64,000 nucleotides of DNA from Hyalella azteca (lineage: Eukaryota; Arthropoda; Malacostraca; Amphipoda; Hyalellidae). The notes under the pieces are model-generated. The model did no database searches. It was not told the origin of the DNA and saw only the letters and a program-made list of their open reading frames with translations. The stretch is taken from positions 40,603-104,602 of the forward strand of contig NW_025938169.1 in the NCBI RefSeq assembly GCF_000764305.2, written 5' to 3'. The first letter of the stretch is position 1, and every line of letters begins with the position of its first letter. A program made the position numbers and the translations under genes. Below are positions 21,869-32,600 of this stretch, piece after piece.

Positions 21869-24800
21869 GGAACAGGTCTTGGTGTTCGGCGAGGTCTGCC
21901 ACAATATTGAAGTGGTCTGACGCCAACACCTCGTGACGGTGAACACTGCTGAACAGCTGACGCAGTGTCTGGAACAGTTGTCAGAGCTTCAGCTAGAACA
22001 GTGAGAATACAATTGAAGGCAAGACACAGATAAATGTTCCCTGAACATTGGACTTACTTTAGCATAAACGTTCGAATGTTCCCTGAACATTGGACTTACC
22101 TTGGCATACACGTCCGAATGTTCCCTGAACATTGGACTTACCTTGGCATTCACGTCCGAATGTTCCCTGAACATTGGACTTACCTTGGCATACACGTCCG
22201 AATGTTCCCTGAACATTGGACTTACCTTGGCATACACGTCCGAATGTTCCCTGAACATTGGACTTACCTTGGCATACACGTCCGAATGTTCCCTGAACAT
22301 TGGACTTACCTTGGCATACACGTCTGAATGTTCCCTGAACATCGGGCTGTCGTGTTCAGCGGTGGCGATGATGAAGCGGGTCGTGGGCAGTAACACGGCA
22401 GGCAACAGCTGGTAGTTGCCGGGCTCAGCTGGCGACAGTTGCCTTGCTTGTTCACTGGCGACAAAAACGAACACATTTAAATTTTTTCTGGCAAAAAAAA
22501 ACATACAGTGCTCAGCCTCATCATTGCGGGGGACACGTTCACGAAACATTCACTCAGAGAACTGATTGAGACTGTCCAATTATTGATGCACTTTTCGTTT
22601 ATGTGTGGGTCATCCTGACGCAGTTTGGCCCGGCGAAAGGTCGTATCAGTTTTAAATGCAGAAAGTGCGTTAAAATTTTGACAGCAGCCAATTATGTCTG
22701 ATTAATTTGTTAAGTGCATCCAGGGAGTGCGAGGGCCGCGTTCCTGCAACACACCTGGTGAGCCCGAGGGCCGCGTTCACGCAACACACCTGGTGAGCCC
22801 GAGGGCCGCGTTCACGCAACACACCTGGTGAGTCCGAGGGCCGCGTTCACGCAACACGCCTGGTGAGCCCGAGGGCCGCGTTCACGCAACACGCCTGGTG
22901 AGAAACACACCTGGTGAGCCCGAGGGCCGCGTTCACGCAACACACCTGGTGAGCCCGAGGGCCGCGTTCATGCAACACACCTGGTGAGTCCGAGGGCCGC
23001 GTTCACGCAACACACCTGGTGAGCCCGAGGGCCGCGTTCACGCAACACACCTGGTGAGGCCGAGGGCCGCGTTCACGCAACACACCTGGTGAGCCCGAGG
23101 GCCACGTTCACGCAACACACCTGGTGAGCCCGAGGGCCGCGTTCATGCAACACACCTGGTGAGCCCAAGGGCCGCGTTCACGTAGGTGTCCACTAGTGGC
23201 GGTAAGTAGAAGACTCCACTGATGGTGACCACGCCCCCCACCCAGGACCCCCCGTCTTCCTCAGCATTCTCACCACCACCAGGTCCATCCCCCCTCGCCT
23301 CCCCAACGAAGTGCAGGAGAGCCTGAGGAGCGGAGGCTGGATAAAATGATCAGCGATCACAGACTTGCAGACTCTGTACGACTAACAAATCACTTGACTG
23401 TCTGCTAACCAAGCAAGGCCTGCAGACTGCATCGGCATCTGCAGACTGAGCCGAGTGATTTCAGACCAAACTCGGTGTCTGCAAATCTTACCTGCAGACC
23501 GAGCTGAGCTCCGGCAGACCATCCCACAATGACCGCAGGCTGCCATTTCTTTTCCTCCCTCAACTTCCTGACGTCTTGCAGACCACGGTAGACCTCCCGC
23601 ACCATGCCAGACACCGTGCCTGCGTGCAGGCATCGTGACAGACATGACAGACGCAGCAGACACCGTGACATATATTTTTGCCTCAACCCTTTATCAAGAT
23701 CATTAAAGGTTGCTTGTAAAGATAGCGGTTCAGTTTCCATCATGTATATACTGCATTTAGTTTTGGTCATGCATATAGTTTCATTTATCATATAATTTCG
23801 GTTATGTACGTATATGATTTCATTCGTGCATATCGCTTCATTTATGTATATAGTTTCTATTATGCATAGTCTCGCTCATGCATATATAGTATTGGTCATT
23901 TGGTTGTAGTTTAGAAATTCATTCAACAATTTATTTCGATAATTTATGAAATTATAATATATTTAATAAGGAGCAGCATGGTTGCGGTAGCTCGGGCAGC
24001 ATGGTTGCGGTAGCTCGGGCAGCATGGTTGCGGTAGCTTGGGCAGCATGGTTGCGGTTGCTCGGGCAGCATGGTTGCGGTAGCTCGGGCAGCATGGTTGC
24101 GGTAGCTTGGGCAGCATGGTTGCGGTTGCTCGGGCAACATGGTTGCGGTAGCTCGGGCAGCATGGTTGCGGTAGCTCGGGCAGCATGGTTGCGGTAACTT
24201 GGGCAGCATGGTTGCGGTTACCGTGAGGGGCTGTAGTGTAGCCGAGGACCACCACAACCACACCCGCGTCGTGTAGTGGTCCCATCAGCCCCCCAACCAG
24301 GTCCTGGTTGAGTTCTTGCCAGTAGCCGCCGTGGATGTAGACAACCAGGCCACTTCCTGGTGGTTGAGGTCATGGTTACCACACGACGGAGCACAACCAA
24401 GGTTGTGTCATGCATAATAACGACAGTGACGTGACAGAAGTGACCAGAAAATTGAAAGATGCCGATGCGTTCAAATACACTCAGCGAAATGAGTGAGAGT
24501 TTATCCAAATACTGATGCGCTTTTTACCATGTGTGGCTCATCTTGAACCTGTTTAGTCCGGCATAAAGGTATATCAGCGCTACCCACTCGAAATGTGTCA
24601 CTATTTGTACAATATAACCGGTTCAGTCATGAACACAGAGAATTTAAAAGCAAAGAAAATGCGATGTAAATTTACCATATCTTCAGTAAAAACGTTTCGG
24701 ACACAAGCTCCATCATCAGTTTTAAAGATTTATAGAATACGAGCACAAACAGTCGTTAAAATCAAGTGTAAACGAAAGAGATTAAAACCTATAAAACGAA

Positions 24801-26871
24801 GAAATCACAAACGAAACATAAAAACCTATCGATTCACAATTATCAGGAGATAATAACAGACAAGCGTTAATTAGGCAAGGTTTCCGCTTAGAAATATGAT
24901 GCGATTCCAAAATTGCAAAGGTTGTTAAAATATGCAAAGGTTGTTCAACATGGAGACGCACAACAGAGTGAGAATTCCTAGAGAGTGAAGGTTCGAACGA
25001 AAACTCCTGCCGCGTAGTTCAGAAACCCGGATGTATAGGTTACGTGACGTCATTCCGACCTACGCTGATGCGCAACGCGCACAACTACATACATAACATA
25101 AAATTGGACCCTATACAGAAGCCAAGTGCACAAAATGGTATGGTATCGAACATGCGGAGAAACATGATATAACATTAACGTATTCGGCATTTAAAAACAC
25201 CAACGCGCTCGATATGTGTTCAGAACTCGACAATTTGGCAGACAAGGTCCCCTATAGGAGCGTTACGCACCAGCAACCAACCACATAACCCACGTCACCT
25301 GCCGGCAGTTGCTCCCCGTACACGTCCATTGTGATGTTAGAGTCCTCGTCGACTGTGAGCAATGGAACATCATTTATATATCAATAATTCATCACAAATT
25401 CATCACTAATACATCACTATTTCATCACCAGTAGGTCCTACATCATCAATACATCACTAACTCAACACTAATTCGACACCAAAAATCACCAATTCATCAC
25501 AAAAAAATTACTAATTAAGACATCACTAATACATTATAATTAATGTTAGTAACTGTAGGTGCTGGTACGATTTGTTTTGCCCGTAATAATATATAAATTT
25601 ATTTATCTCTATAAATTATAAATTATGTCCGTAATGAATTATGATAATCGTTTCTCAGGTTACGTTTGGTTAGGTTAGACTAGGTTATTTCTTAAATAGG
25701 ATATGAACTTTGAGGCTAGTATCCCTCCAGACAAATCCTTTCTTCAAACAATGTTCATTACATGTTGAGTAAAAAAACGTTGATTAGACGTTTAATCAAC
25801 GTTATTCCAACGTCGATTCAAGGTCGTTTAATCAACATCAGATGCCTAGTGGGTAATTAGTCCTGAAGGCAACGATGGTAATGAACGTTATTAATTACTC
25901 CTACAGGCGACGTAGGTAATGAACGTTATTAATTACTCCTGCAGGTGACGAAGGTAATGAACGTTATTAATTACTCCAATGAACGTTATTATTACTCCTG
26001 CAGGCGACGTAGGTAGTGAACGTTATTAATTACTCCTACAGGCGACGTAGGTAATGAACGTTATTAATTACTCTGCAGGTGACGAAGGTAATGAACGTTA
26101 TTAATTACTCCTGCAGGCGACGTAGGTAATGAAAGTTATTAATTACTCCTTAATATGACGAAGGTAATGAACGTTATTAATTACTCCATAATATGACGAC
26201 GGTAATGAACGTTATTAATTACTCCTGCAGGCGACGACGACTCGCCTGTTGGGGTGACGTGTCGCCGGGACCACGGGACGCGGGCCCTGCAGGCGACGAC
26301 GTCACGTCGCGCGCGGGCGACGTACGCGGCGACGACGTCGTGACGGGCGGCGTCAGGCGACCAGCGGGACGGCGACACCTGCAGCTCCATGTCCTGGGGG
26401 GAGGGGAGGGAGGGGGAGGTGGTTGAAAGGGTAGGGGGAAGGGGTTGAGAGGAGGGGAGGTGCAACACCTGCAGCTCCAGATCCTGGGGGAGAGGGGAGG
26501 GAAGGGATGGTGGTTGAAATGGAGGGGGGAAGGGGTTGGGAGAGGGAAGGGGTAACACCAGGTCCTGGGATGGCGGTGGGGAAAGGAAGGTTGAATTTGA
26601 AAAGAAGGCCTGAGAGGCGGGGGTTGAAGTGTGGGGGTGGAGGGTGAGGGTTTTAAGGCGGTGCTGCAGAGTGGCCTGGGGCTGCTACCCGAAAAATGTA
26701 CCAAGGTTATCGAGGTATTATGGTGGTGGTTTTGTGCTTGTGTTGTGGTAGTTTTAAGGTGTTATTGTTACAACCACCACCACTACCATCATCATCATCA
26801 TCCGCGCCACGCACCTGCGGGCTCAAGTTCCTGTAGGCGTCCAAACTGGGGGTGGGCGGGGGAGGGGTCAT
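21810..26871 (-). CDS. AFMID: kynurenine formamidase (arylformamidase)
   Basis: The enzyme hydrolyses N-formylkynurenine to kynurenine and formate in tryptophan catabolism and is an alpha/beta-hydrolase in the cytosol. Coding exons (minus): 26815-26871, 26246-26393, 25299-25352, 24222-24356, 23492-23619, 23156-23322, 22310-22454, 21810-21968; phases agree throughout and give 330 aa (human about 303). Seen: SPSRW near the N terminus, HGGYW (oxyanion hole), GWSAGA (nucleophile serine), ISGVF, an Asp in AEHDSP and a His in SDHFNIV, which together make the expected triad. Exon 2 ends with a GC donor (ACAG-GCGAGT). A glycine-rich insertion of about 20 residues precedes the ISGVF strand. Five junctions and the terminal exon carry tandem copies of their own edges. 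Start choice rests on the first in-frame ATG after a repeat-filled upstream region and is the least certain part. Confidence 0.92.
22034..22340 (-). repeat. 42-bp array duplicating AFMID exon 7 end and donor, 8 copies
   Basis: The exon end coding SPMFREHSDVYAK and its donor AAG-GTAAGTCC are repeated every 42 bp; ATGTTCCCTGAACAT (plus) occurs at 22034, 22076, 22118, 22160, 22202, 22244, 22286 and 22328. The unit is 14 codons, and the exon frame stays open through all copies. Almost every copy keeps AAG-GTAAGT. The repeated HDSP segment includes the position of the catalytic Asp region. Confidence 0.95.
22560..22690. repeat. dispersed repeat copy 1 of 3 (GGGTCATCCTGAC family)
   Basis: Contains TGTGGGTCATCCTGACGCAG, then TTTGGCCCGGCG and TATCAG. 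Similar blocks occur at about 24520-24600 and 29360-29440. The second copy abuts a Penelope-like relic, so this may be a piece of that element family. This copy sits in the AFMID intron between exons 6 and 7. Confidence 0.55.
22714..23180 (-). repeat. 35-bp array duplicating AFMID exon 6 end and donor, about 13 copies
   Basis: Exon 6 ends with codons for NAALGLT and the donor ACCAG-GTGTGTT. Units (minus: GTGAACGCGGCCCTCGGGCT plus CACCAGGTGTGTTGC) contain both the exon end and the donor. One short unit near 22898 carries an internal deletion. Units are not a multiple of three, so downstream donors would shift frame. Confidence 0.95.
23405..23492 (-). repeat. imperfect copies of the AFMID exon 5 end (GGTCTGCAG)
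   Basis: Exon 5 ends CTCAGCTCGGTCTGCAG followed by GTAAGA. The next 90 intron bases contain three or four variants such as CTCGGCTCAGTCTGCAG and GATGCAGTCTGCAG, none followed by a good GT donor. This looks like a decayed junction array. Confidence 0.55.
23985..24222 (-). repeat. 23-bp array starting at the AFMID exon 4 donor, about 10 copies
   Basis: The intron begins GTAACCGCAACCATGCTGCC and continues as ten near-identical 23-bp units (minus: TACCGCAACCATGCTGCCCG plus AGC). The first unit is the donor itself, so the array starts at intron base 1. Most units have changed the GT of the donor to CT; one reads GTTACC. Confidence 0.9.
24520..24600. repeat. dispersed repeat copy 2 of 3
   Basis: Contains TGTGTGGCTCATCTTGAACC followed by GTTTAGTCCGGC, matching the copies near 22600 and 29370 with substitutions. 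It lies just before the Penelope-like relic in the AFMID intron between exons 3 and 4. Confidence 0.5.
24690..25110 (-). mobile_element. second Penelope-like relic, degenerate GIY-YIG
   Basis: The minus strand at about 25000-25090 reads CARCASAYVGMTSRN and then LYIR and LRGRSFRS with interruptions, clearly related to the domain at 8000-8356. The terminal arm resembles the first relic (CGTTTCGG, AAGCTCCAT, CATCAGTTT). It sits in the AFMID intron between exons 3 and 4 and is more decayed than the B55 copy. Confidence 0.7.
24693..24719 (-). ncRNA. second hammerhead-like core
   Basis: The minus strand reads CTGATGA, then a GGA/UCC stem with a 7-nt loop, then GAAAC. Compared with 7832-7858 the stem II bases differ but pairing is kept, which argues for conserved structure. 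Stems I and III were not confirmed. Confidence 0.45.
25880..26245 (-). repeat. about 35-bp array after the AFMID exon 2 donor, about 10 copies
   Basis: Units read (plus) GGTAATGAACGTTATTAATT plus ACTCCTGCAGGCGACG. The last unit merges into the exon 2 end at CTGCAGGCGACGACGACTCG, and CGTCGCCTGCAGG also occurs inside exon 2 itself. The array therefore starts within about 10 bases of the GC donor but does not clearly copy the donor AG-GCGAGT. Confidence 0.8.
26393..26610 (-). repeat. 90-bp triplication of the AFMID exon 2 acceptor
   Basis: The true acceptor (CCCCCCAG then GACATGGAGCTGCAGGTGT) at 26393 is repeated at 26483 (CCCCCAG then GATCTGGAGCTGCAGGTGT) and in shorter form at 26574 (CATCCCAG then GACCTGGTGT). 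Each copy brings its own long pyrimidine tract, so three competing 3' splice sites lie 90-91 bp apart. Confidence 0.9.
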
Positions 26872-26885
26872 CCTGCAGGTCCTGT

Positions 26886-27164
26886 TGTGAACGCAGACAC
26901 GATCGTTCGTTCGAGTCACTGTGTGAACGCAGACACGATCGTTCGTTCGAGTCACTGTGTGAACGCAGACACGATCGTTCGAGTCGCTGTGTGAACGCAG
27001 ACACGATCGTTCGAGTCGCTGTGTGAACGCAGACACGATCGTTTAAGTCACTGTGTGAACGCAGACACGATCGTTCGAGTCGCTTTTTGAACGCAGACAC
27101 GATCTTTCAAGTCGCTGCGTGAACGCAGACACGATCTTTTGAGTCGCTGTGTGAACGCAGACAC
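26886..27164. repeat. 31-bp class minisatellite upstream of AFMID, left part
   Basis: About nine units (plus: GTGAACGCAGACACGATCGT plus TCGAGTCGCTGT) start about 15 bp upstream of the AFMID start codon. On the minus strand every unit holds TTCACACAG, acceptor-like. The same array resumes at 28092 after a solo LTR. Open frames across it are artefacts. Confidence 0.9.
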
Positions 27165-28091
27165 TGTAGCGGAGAACCACTAACATGTACTGGCCACAAT
27201 TGGAAGTTTATTGCACATTTCGCTGCAAATTGGCTAATAATATAATGGGGATAATAAAGAGCCCTTATCTTAATATTTTAAATGAAAAAAAACCTTGGCA
27301 AACACAAATTATTCGTAATTTAGGTAAAGATAGTCTATTATGCTAATCTAAATTATACATAGGAGACTTATCACCAGAACGTTATAACACCAACGGACAA
27401 CAGTCGTCGAATAACGTATCAACGCTCAATGACGAACATATTACGTCTCTACGACGTCTCTTGTTGAAGTCCTGGAAATGCCAGGGATTCCTCTCCTAGC
27501 TCGTCTCCTTGGGAATCATTCGTTTCTTCTCACTATTTGCTGTACAGTACTTTGAATTCTGACACAGCGAATTATCTTCATTACAATGAGTCAACCCAAT
27601 GCCAACAGTTGTAGGCCAGGAAGAGGGATAGTTAATCAGTGACAGCAGCTGTTGTGGGATGACTGGTTCCACGCAACGAACTCAGATATAATAAGATAAT
27701 GAGGTACGCATGGCAACATTATCACCGCGTAGACGAGATGGCACGAGGTGGATGTTGACTATTAATATGGTAAATATTCGGTACATCAATCGGGTAGGAT
27801 CTAAAAAATGAGGTGGCTTCACTTTACAAGATGGCGAAAAATCGGCATAGCTTTCATTCCATAATCTCTGTCCCTCTTCTCTCGCTCGTCTCTCTCCTTT
27901 TTTATTTACCGTATACGTAAATGTGGCAAACCTCTTCTCAATATAAGTGCGGAACTCCATAAAAATTTATTAACTATGACGCGAATATTTTGCCGCGAAT
28001 AAATGAAAAAATCCTTAAAATTATACATTCAATATTCCTATAAATGAATAATCTTAATTATTATGCGTATTCCCATACAACTATCATTACA
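27165..28091. mobile_element. solo LTR inserted in the minisatellite
   Basis: A 927-bp insertion starts TGTAGCGGAG, ends ATCATTACA (TG...CA ends) and is flanked by the 4-bp duplication ACAC (27161-27164 and 28092-28095). Removing it and one ACAC restores an unbroken array unit. Four-bp duplication and TG...CA ends fit a Gypsy-type LTR. No internal retroviral-like coding sequence is present, so it is a solo LTR. It lies upstream of AFMID and could carry promoter or polyadenylation signals. Confidence 0.8.
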
Positions 28092-28525
28092 ACACGATCT
28101 TTCTAGTCGCTGCGTGAACACAGACACGATCGTTCGAGTCGCTGCGTGAACACAGACACGATCGTTCGAGTCGCTGCGTGAACGTAGACACGATCGTTCG
28201 AGTCACTGTGTGAACGCAGACACGATCGTTCGAGTCACTGTGTGAACACAGACACGATCGTTCGAGTTGCTGTGTGACCGCAGACACGATCGTTCAAGTC
28301 GCCGCGTGAACGCAGATACGATCGTTCGAGTCGCTGTGTGAACGCAGACACGATCTTTCGAGTCGCTGTGTGAACGCAGACACGGTCGTTCCAGGCGCAA
28401 TCGTTCGAATCGCTGTGTGAACGTAGACACGATCGTTCGAGTCGCTGTGTGAACGTAGACGCGATCGTTCGAGTCGCTGTGTGAACGCAGACACGATCGT
28501 TCGAGTCGCTGTGTGAACGCACACA
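28092..28525. repeat. 31-bp class minisatellite, right part
   Basis: About thirteen further units of the array described at 26886-27164, with more divergence between copies and one internal scramble near 28385-28405. Confidence 0.9.
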
Positions 28526-28734
28526 AAGAAGCACTATACGATTTCCAGACGCTAGAGTTCTGTCCCCTATATTCCTATAGTACAAAACACAAAGCACACA
28601 CACGTAAATGTATATATACACAACACAGGATGTATTTCGTTGTCTGTTTTAATAGCATAAATTGATCAATATGCACCTCGCCTGCTCGCCTGGACTCGAC
28701 TGAGGCAGCATCGTCTGTGGCATTCGCCTTACCC

Positions 28735-28985
28735 TTGAGCGCCGCCTTAAGCCTTGGCTGGAACCGGACCCTAACCCTGGCTTAGTACTGAAGCCTTAGA
28801 CTTAGTCCTAAGGATAAACCCTAGAACCTGGCTTAGTACTAAAGCCAGACCCTAACCATGGCTTTGACATTTACATGACAAAATTTTAATAACCCCACTA
28901 ACCCTAATGGCATCGCACTAACCCTATTGGCATCGCACTAACCCTGTTGGCATCGCACTAACCCTGTTGGCATCGCACCAACCTT
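28735..28985. repeat. short tandem repeats with CTAACCCT-type units
   Basis: CTTAGTCCTAAGGATAAACC-like and TGGCTTAGTACTAAAGCC motifs are followed by four to five 21-bp units of GGCATCGCACTAACCCTGTT. The CTAACCC string looks telomere-like but is embedded in a 21-bp unit. Confidence 0.7.
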
Positions 28986-29111
28986 AACTTCAGTTTATAA
29001 AACATACAAGAATATTCATTGTTTATTAAAGGTTCTAGAAGGATTACCATAACATATAATAAGGACTAATTCCTGCGGCCATTTTAATATAATTAAAAAA
29101 TTTGCGGTTTA

Positions 29112-29113
<2 letters not shown>

Positions 29114-29145
<32 letters not shown>
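29114..29145. repeat. (TA)n microsatellite
   Basis: About 15 TA dinucleotides in a row in AT-rich intergenic sequence between CRYM and AFMID. Confidence 0.95.
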
Positions 29146-29147
<2 letters not shown>

Positions 29148-29359
29148 AACTACATATAAATAATCATTCAATAATATTTATTGATAAACAATTTATACAG
29201 CAGCTCAACAAAAAATTAAAGTTACCTTTAAAATAAAGTACAACTTGACAGTTCGCTTAATTTTAATTTATTTCCTTTCAAGTTATTACTAATAACGATC
29301 TTTATTTTATTACGTAACTCGTTTACTGTTTATTGCAAATGTGCAAATAGCGATGAACT

Positions 29360-29440
29360 TTTTGCCCTTGCGTGGGTCATCCTGACCCAGTTTGGCACGG
29401 TAAAAAAGACGTATCACAATTTGGTCATTATGAGCCATAA
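29360..29440. repeat. dispersed repeat copy 3 of 3
   Basis: Contains GCGTGGGTCATCCTGACCCA followed by GTTTGGCACGG, closest to the copy near 22600. It lies downstream of the CRYM stop. Confidence 0.5.
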
Positions 29441-29569
29441 TGTTTGGTGAGTGCATGCCGATGTACTGTCATGCTTATTCAAGTGTAATGACAACAAGAT
29501 TATCATGTTAATAAAATATTAAGTGAGTTTAAAATAATTTTATTCTTCGTGTTTGATTAATGGATCACA

Positions 29570-29640
29570 AGAGGGGAGAAGGGAGAGAGCGAGAGGGAGG
29601 GGGAGGGAGGGAGGGAGGGGGGGGATAAATGTAGGGGGGT
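29570..29640. repeat. purine-rich GGGA tract
   Basis: A run of GAGAGGGAGG and GGGAGGGAGG units just downstream of the CRYM stop codon; several G-runs in a row could form a quadruplex on the plus strand. Confidence 0.75.
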
Positions 29641-29654
29641 GAGGGTTGCCCCGT

Positions 29655-32600
29655 TCACGTCGTGGCGTCGTAGACGAGCTTGGCGGCCACGGCGTCCTGG
29701 GCAGCCAGTCCTAATAATTATAATAATGATAATAGTAATAATAATAATAATAATATTAATAATAATATAATTACTAATATAATTAATATTGACAAGTAAA
29801 CAAGACCCCAGGTAGCAAGTACAGCAGAGTTAGTTTAGGGACACCAACCCAAGGTCATGCTGCAAGCACCACCCATTGACGGCTACCAAGAGTTGCTCTC
29901 CAGCGACACGGAGAAATAAAATTAGCTTCCCACGACTCGCTCCCTTCATATTAATACCCCTACCACCTGCACTACAGGCATCTACCATCATTTACACCAG
30001 CATCTACCTTCAACTATACAGCATCTCCAATCATCCGCATCAGCATCTACCAACATCTACATCTACCCAGGCATTCACCTTCATCTATACCAGCATCCAC
30101 CTTCATCTATACCAGCATCCACCTTCATCTATACCAGCAACTACCATCATCTATACCAGCCACTAACAACATCTACATCAGCAACAACCATCATCTAAAC
30201 TTGTATCTACCATCATCCACCATCACCCATATGCTCACCCAAGGACTTGAAGATGACAATCCCCCGTTGGGGGACCGACAGCTTCCCCTTAATGACGTCC
30301 CCCACCTCCCCCACCACTGCTGTCCTGGTATGCACGATGTCACCTGCACGACAAACGTTATTGTAATATTTTCCTTAACATCATTATTGGCACGACACTA
30401 GCACGACACTTCCCTAGTATCCTTAGGATACTAGAGAAGAGAAGAAGTGAGTATCCGTAGTGTCCTAGGAAGGACACTAAGGGCACTTCCCTAGTATCCT
30501 TAGTGTTTCGGACAGCTCCAGGACACACTAGACGCCGCCTTAGTCAAGCAAATGAACCCTCACGCCTGCACCGTGGCCGCTGCCATATCGGCCTGTCGAA
30601 AGCCTTCGACAGTGTCGACCACCCACTACTCTATCCATGATCGCTGCACCCACCCTACACCCAACCTAGTCTGTTCTACCTCAGAGGCAGACTACCATCC
30701 TGCCTCTACCTTCGATTCCAATCCCCTTCCACGAGCATACACACGGGAGTTCCTCAAGGGTCGGTCATCTCTCCCACCCCCTTTAACTTCTTTAGTTCAG
30801 ACTGCCCAGTCCCACCTTCAACATCACACCCTACGTCCTCGGTCAGACTCTTCATACCAGACACTTGTCAATCCTGAGTCCATCCTGACGCTTTCATCGG
30901 TAACAGTTGCATCCCATTGGACAAGACTCCAAAAATCCTGGAAGTCACCTGGGATACCCACTTCACCCTCTCCCCACGTCCTAGCACCATCCCCTGTCTC
31001 TCTAAAGGTCCCAACCATGACCAGCTGGGGTTTCTATGAGGAAGTCATCACGGCCACCTATAAATCCATCACCCGACCAATACTTAACTATGCCACCCCA
31101 ATCTGGTATCCCATTTCCTCCCGCTCCCCTGTCACGAACCTGTAGTTCGTGCGGAACTTGGCAAGTCCCCCGCGAACTCGGAAGGACCCACGTGAACTGA
31201 GCTGCCTTATTATGATCGCCATAGCCCACCTGTACACCTAAACAAGTGTCCTTCCCTTGGCCGCCCACCTGCCCCTCGTTTGCTCACAGTTCCTGGGAAG
31301 CGCACTCCAGGCTCACCATCCTTCCTTCCTTCTGGTTTCGGGTCCTCCTGGGGAAGGACTCATGGAAGCGACCTTACCGTTCGGCTACAGTTACCTCGTG
31401 GCCCCTTGTTGGTAGCTGACCACATACCAGAAGGCTCTTATTGTCCAGGCGAATCCTTCGCTGGAAAATCACCTTTCACGCAGCAGTGACCGCTGAGAAC
31501 AACGATCCTGTTTTTTTGTGTGCCTTGCTTCCTTGACCTTACCGTTTAGCAACCCTAGGGTCAACTTTGGCGCAGTGCTATATCACGCACCATCACGCAC
31601 CATCACGCACCATCACGCACCATCACGCACCATCACGCACCATCACGCAAACTGGCAGTGCTGTCAGCATTACTGAACTGGCAGTGCTGTCAGCATTACT
31701 GAACTGGCAGTCATGTCAGCATTATGTCAGCATTATCATTACCACTGCACCTAGGATGATGGCGTCAGGCTTGAGCCACGTCAGCTGCAGCAGCTGATGC
31801 AGGCGGGTGGTGCAGGTGGCGATGACGTCAGCATCCTGCACCGCCTGCTGCAGGCTGTCAGCTGCCAGCGCTGGCACACCGTCAGCCTGCAGCGCCGCTG
31901 TCAGCTCCTGGCACCCGCCACGCGACCACACCCGCACCTGTCAGCCAGCCGTGACCCACTTTAGTCCATGACCCACTTCAGTCTCATGACCCACATAAGT
32001 CACATGACCCACATAAGTCTCATGACCCACTTTAGTCCATGACCCACTTAAGTATCGTGACCCACTTCAGTCTCATGACCCACTTCAGTCTCGTTACCCA
32101 CTTCAGTCTCATGACCCACTTCAGTCTCATGACCCACTTCAGTCTCATGACCCACTTAAGTCTCATGACCCACTTAAGTCTCATGACCCACTTCAGTCCA
32201 TGACCCACTTCAGCCTCATGACCCACTTCAGTCTCATGACCCACATAAGTCTCATGACCCACTTCAGTCTCGTGACCCACTTCAGTCTCATGACCCACAT
32301 CAGTCTCATGACCCACTTCAGTCCATGACCCACTTCAGTCTCATGACCCACTTAAGTCTCATGACCCACTTAAGTCCCATGACCCACCTGGGTGGGTTGC
32401 ATGATGTTGTTGAGGGCTCTANCCCCGACCGCCTCTGCCAGGGTTATTATTATTAAATTAGATAATATAATAAAGGTTATTAGATAGGGTTATCAAGATA
32501 ATATAATAAAAATTAAATGTCAGCTTCGTGTTGAAACTTTCACTTGTTCTATAATATAAATGGTAATTTTATTAATCATCTTTCAATTTAATATTACATT

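Noticed and set aside
26693..26810. Plus-strand open frame overlapping AFMID intron 1
   Set aside because: It covers microsatellite-like CCACCA and ATCATC runs and the array beyond; no gene evidence.
28905..28985. Telomeric repeat from CTAACCCT strings
   Set aside because: The period is 21 bp with unrelated bases between; no run of telomere hexamers or pentamers.
30552..31145. 197-aa plus-strand protein-coding gene
   Set aside because: It is a frame mixture over a decayed LINE reverse transcriptase with low-complexity translation.
31150..31500. The missing CRYM exon
   Set aside because: The stretch is relatively GC-rich, but neither strand shows the GA-RPD-REL block expected there.
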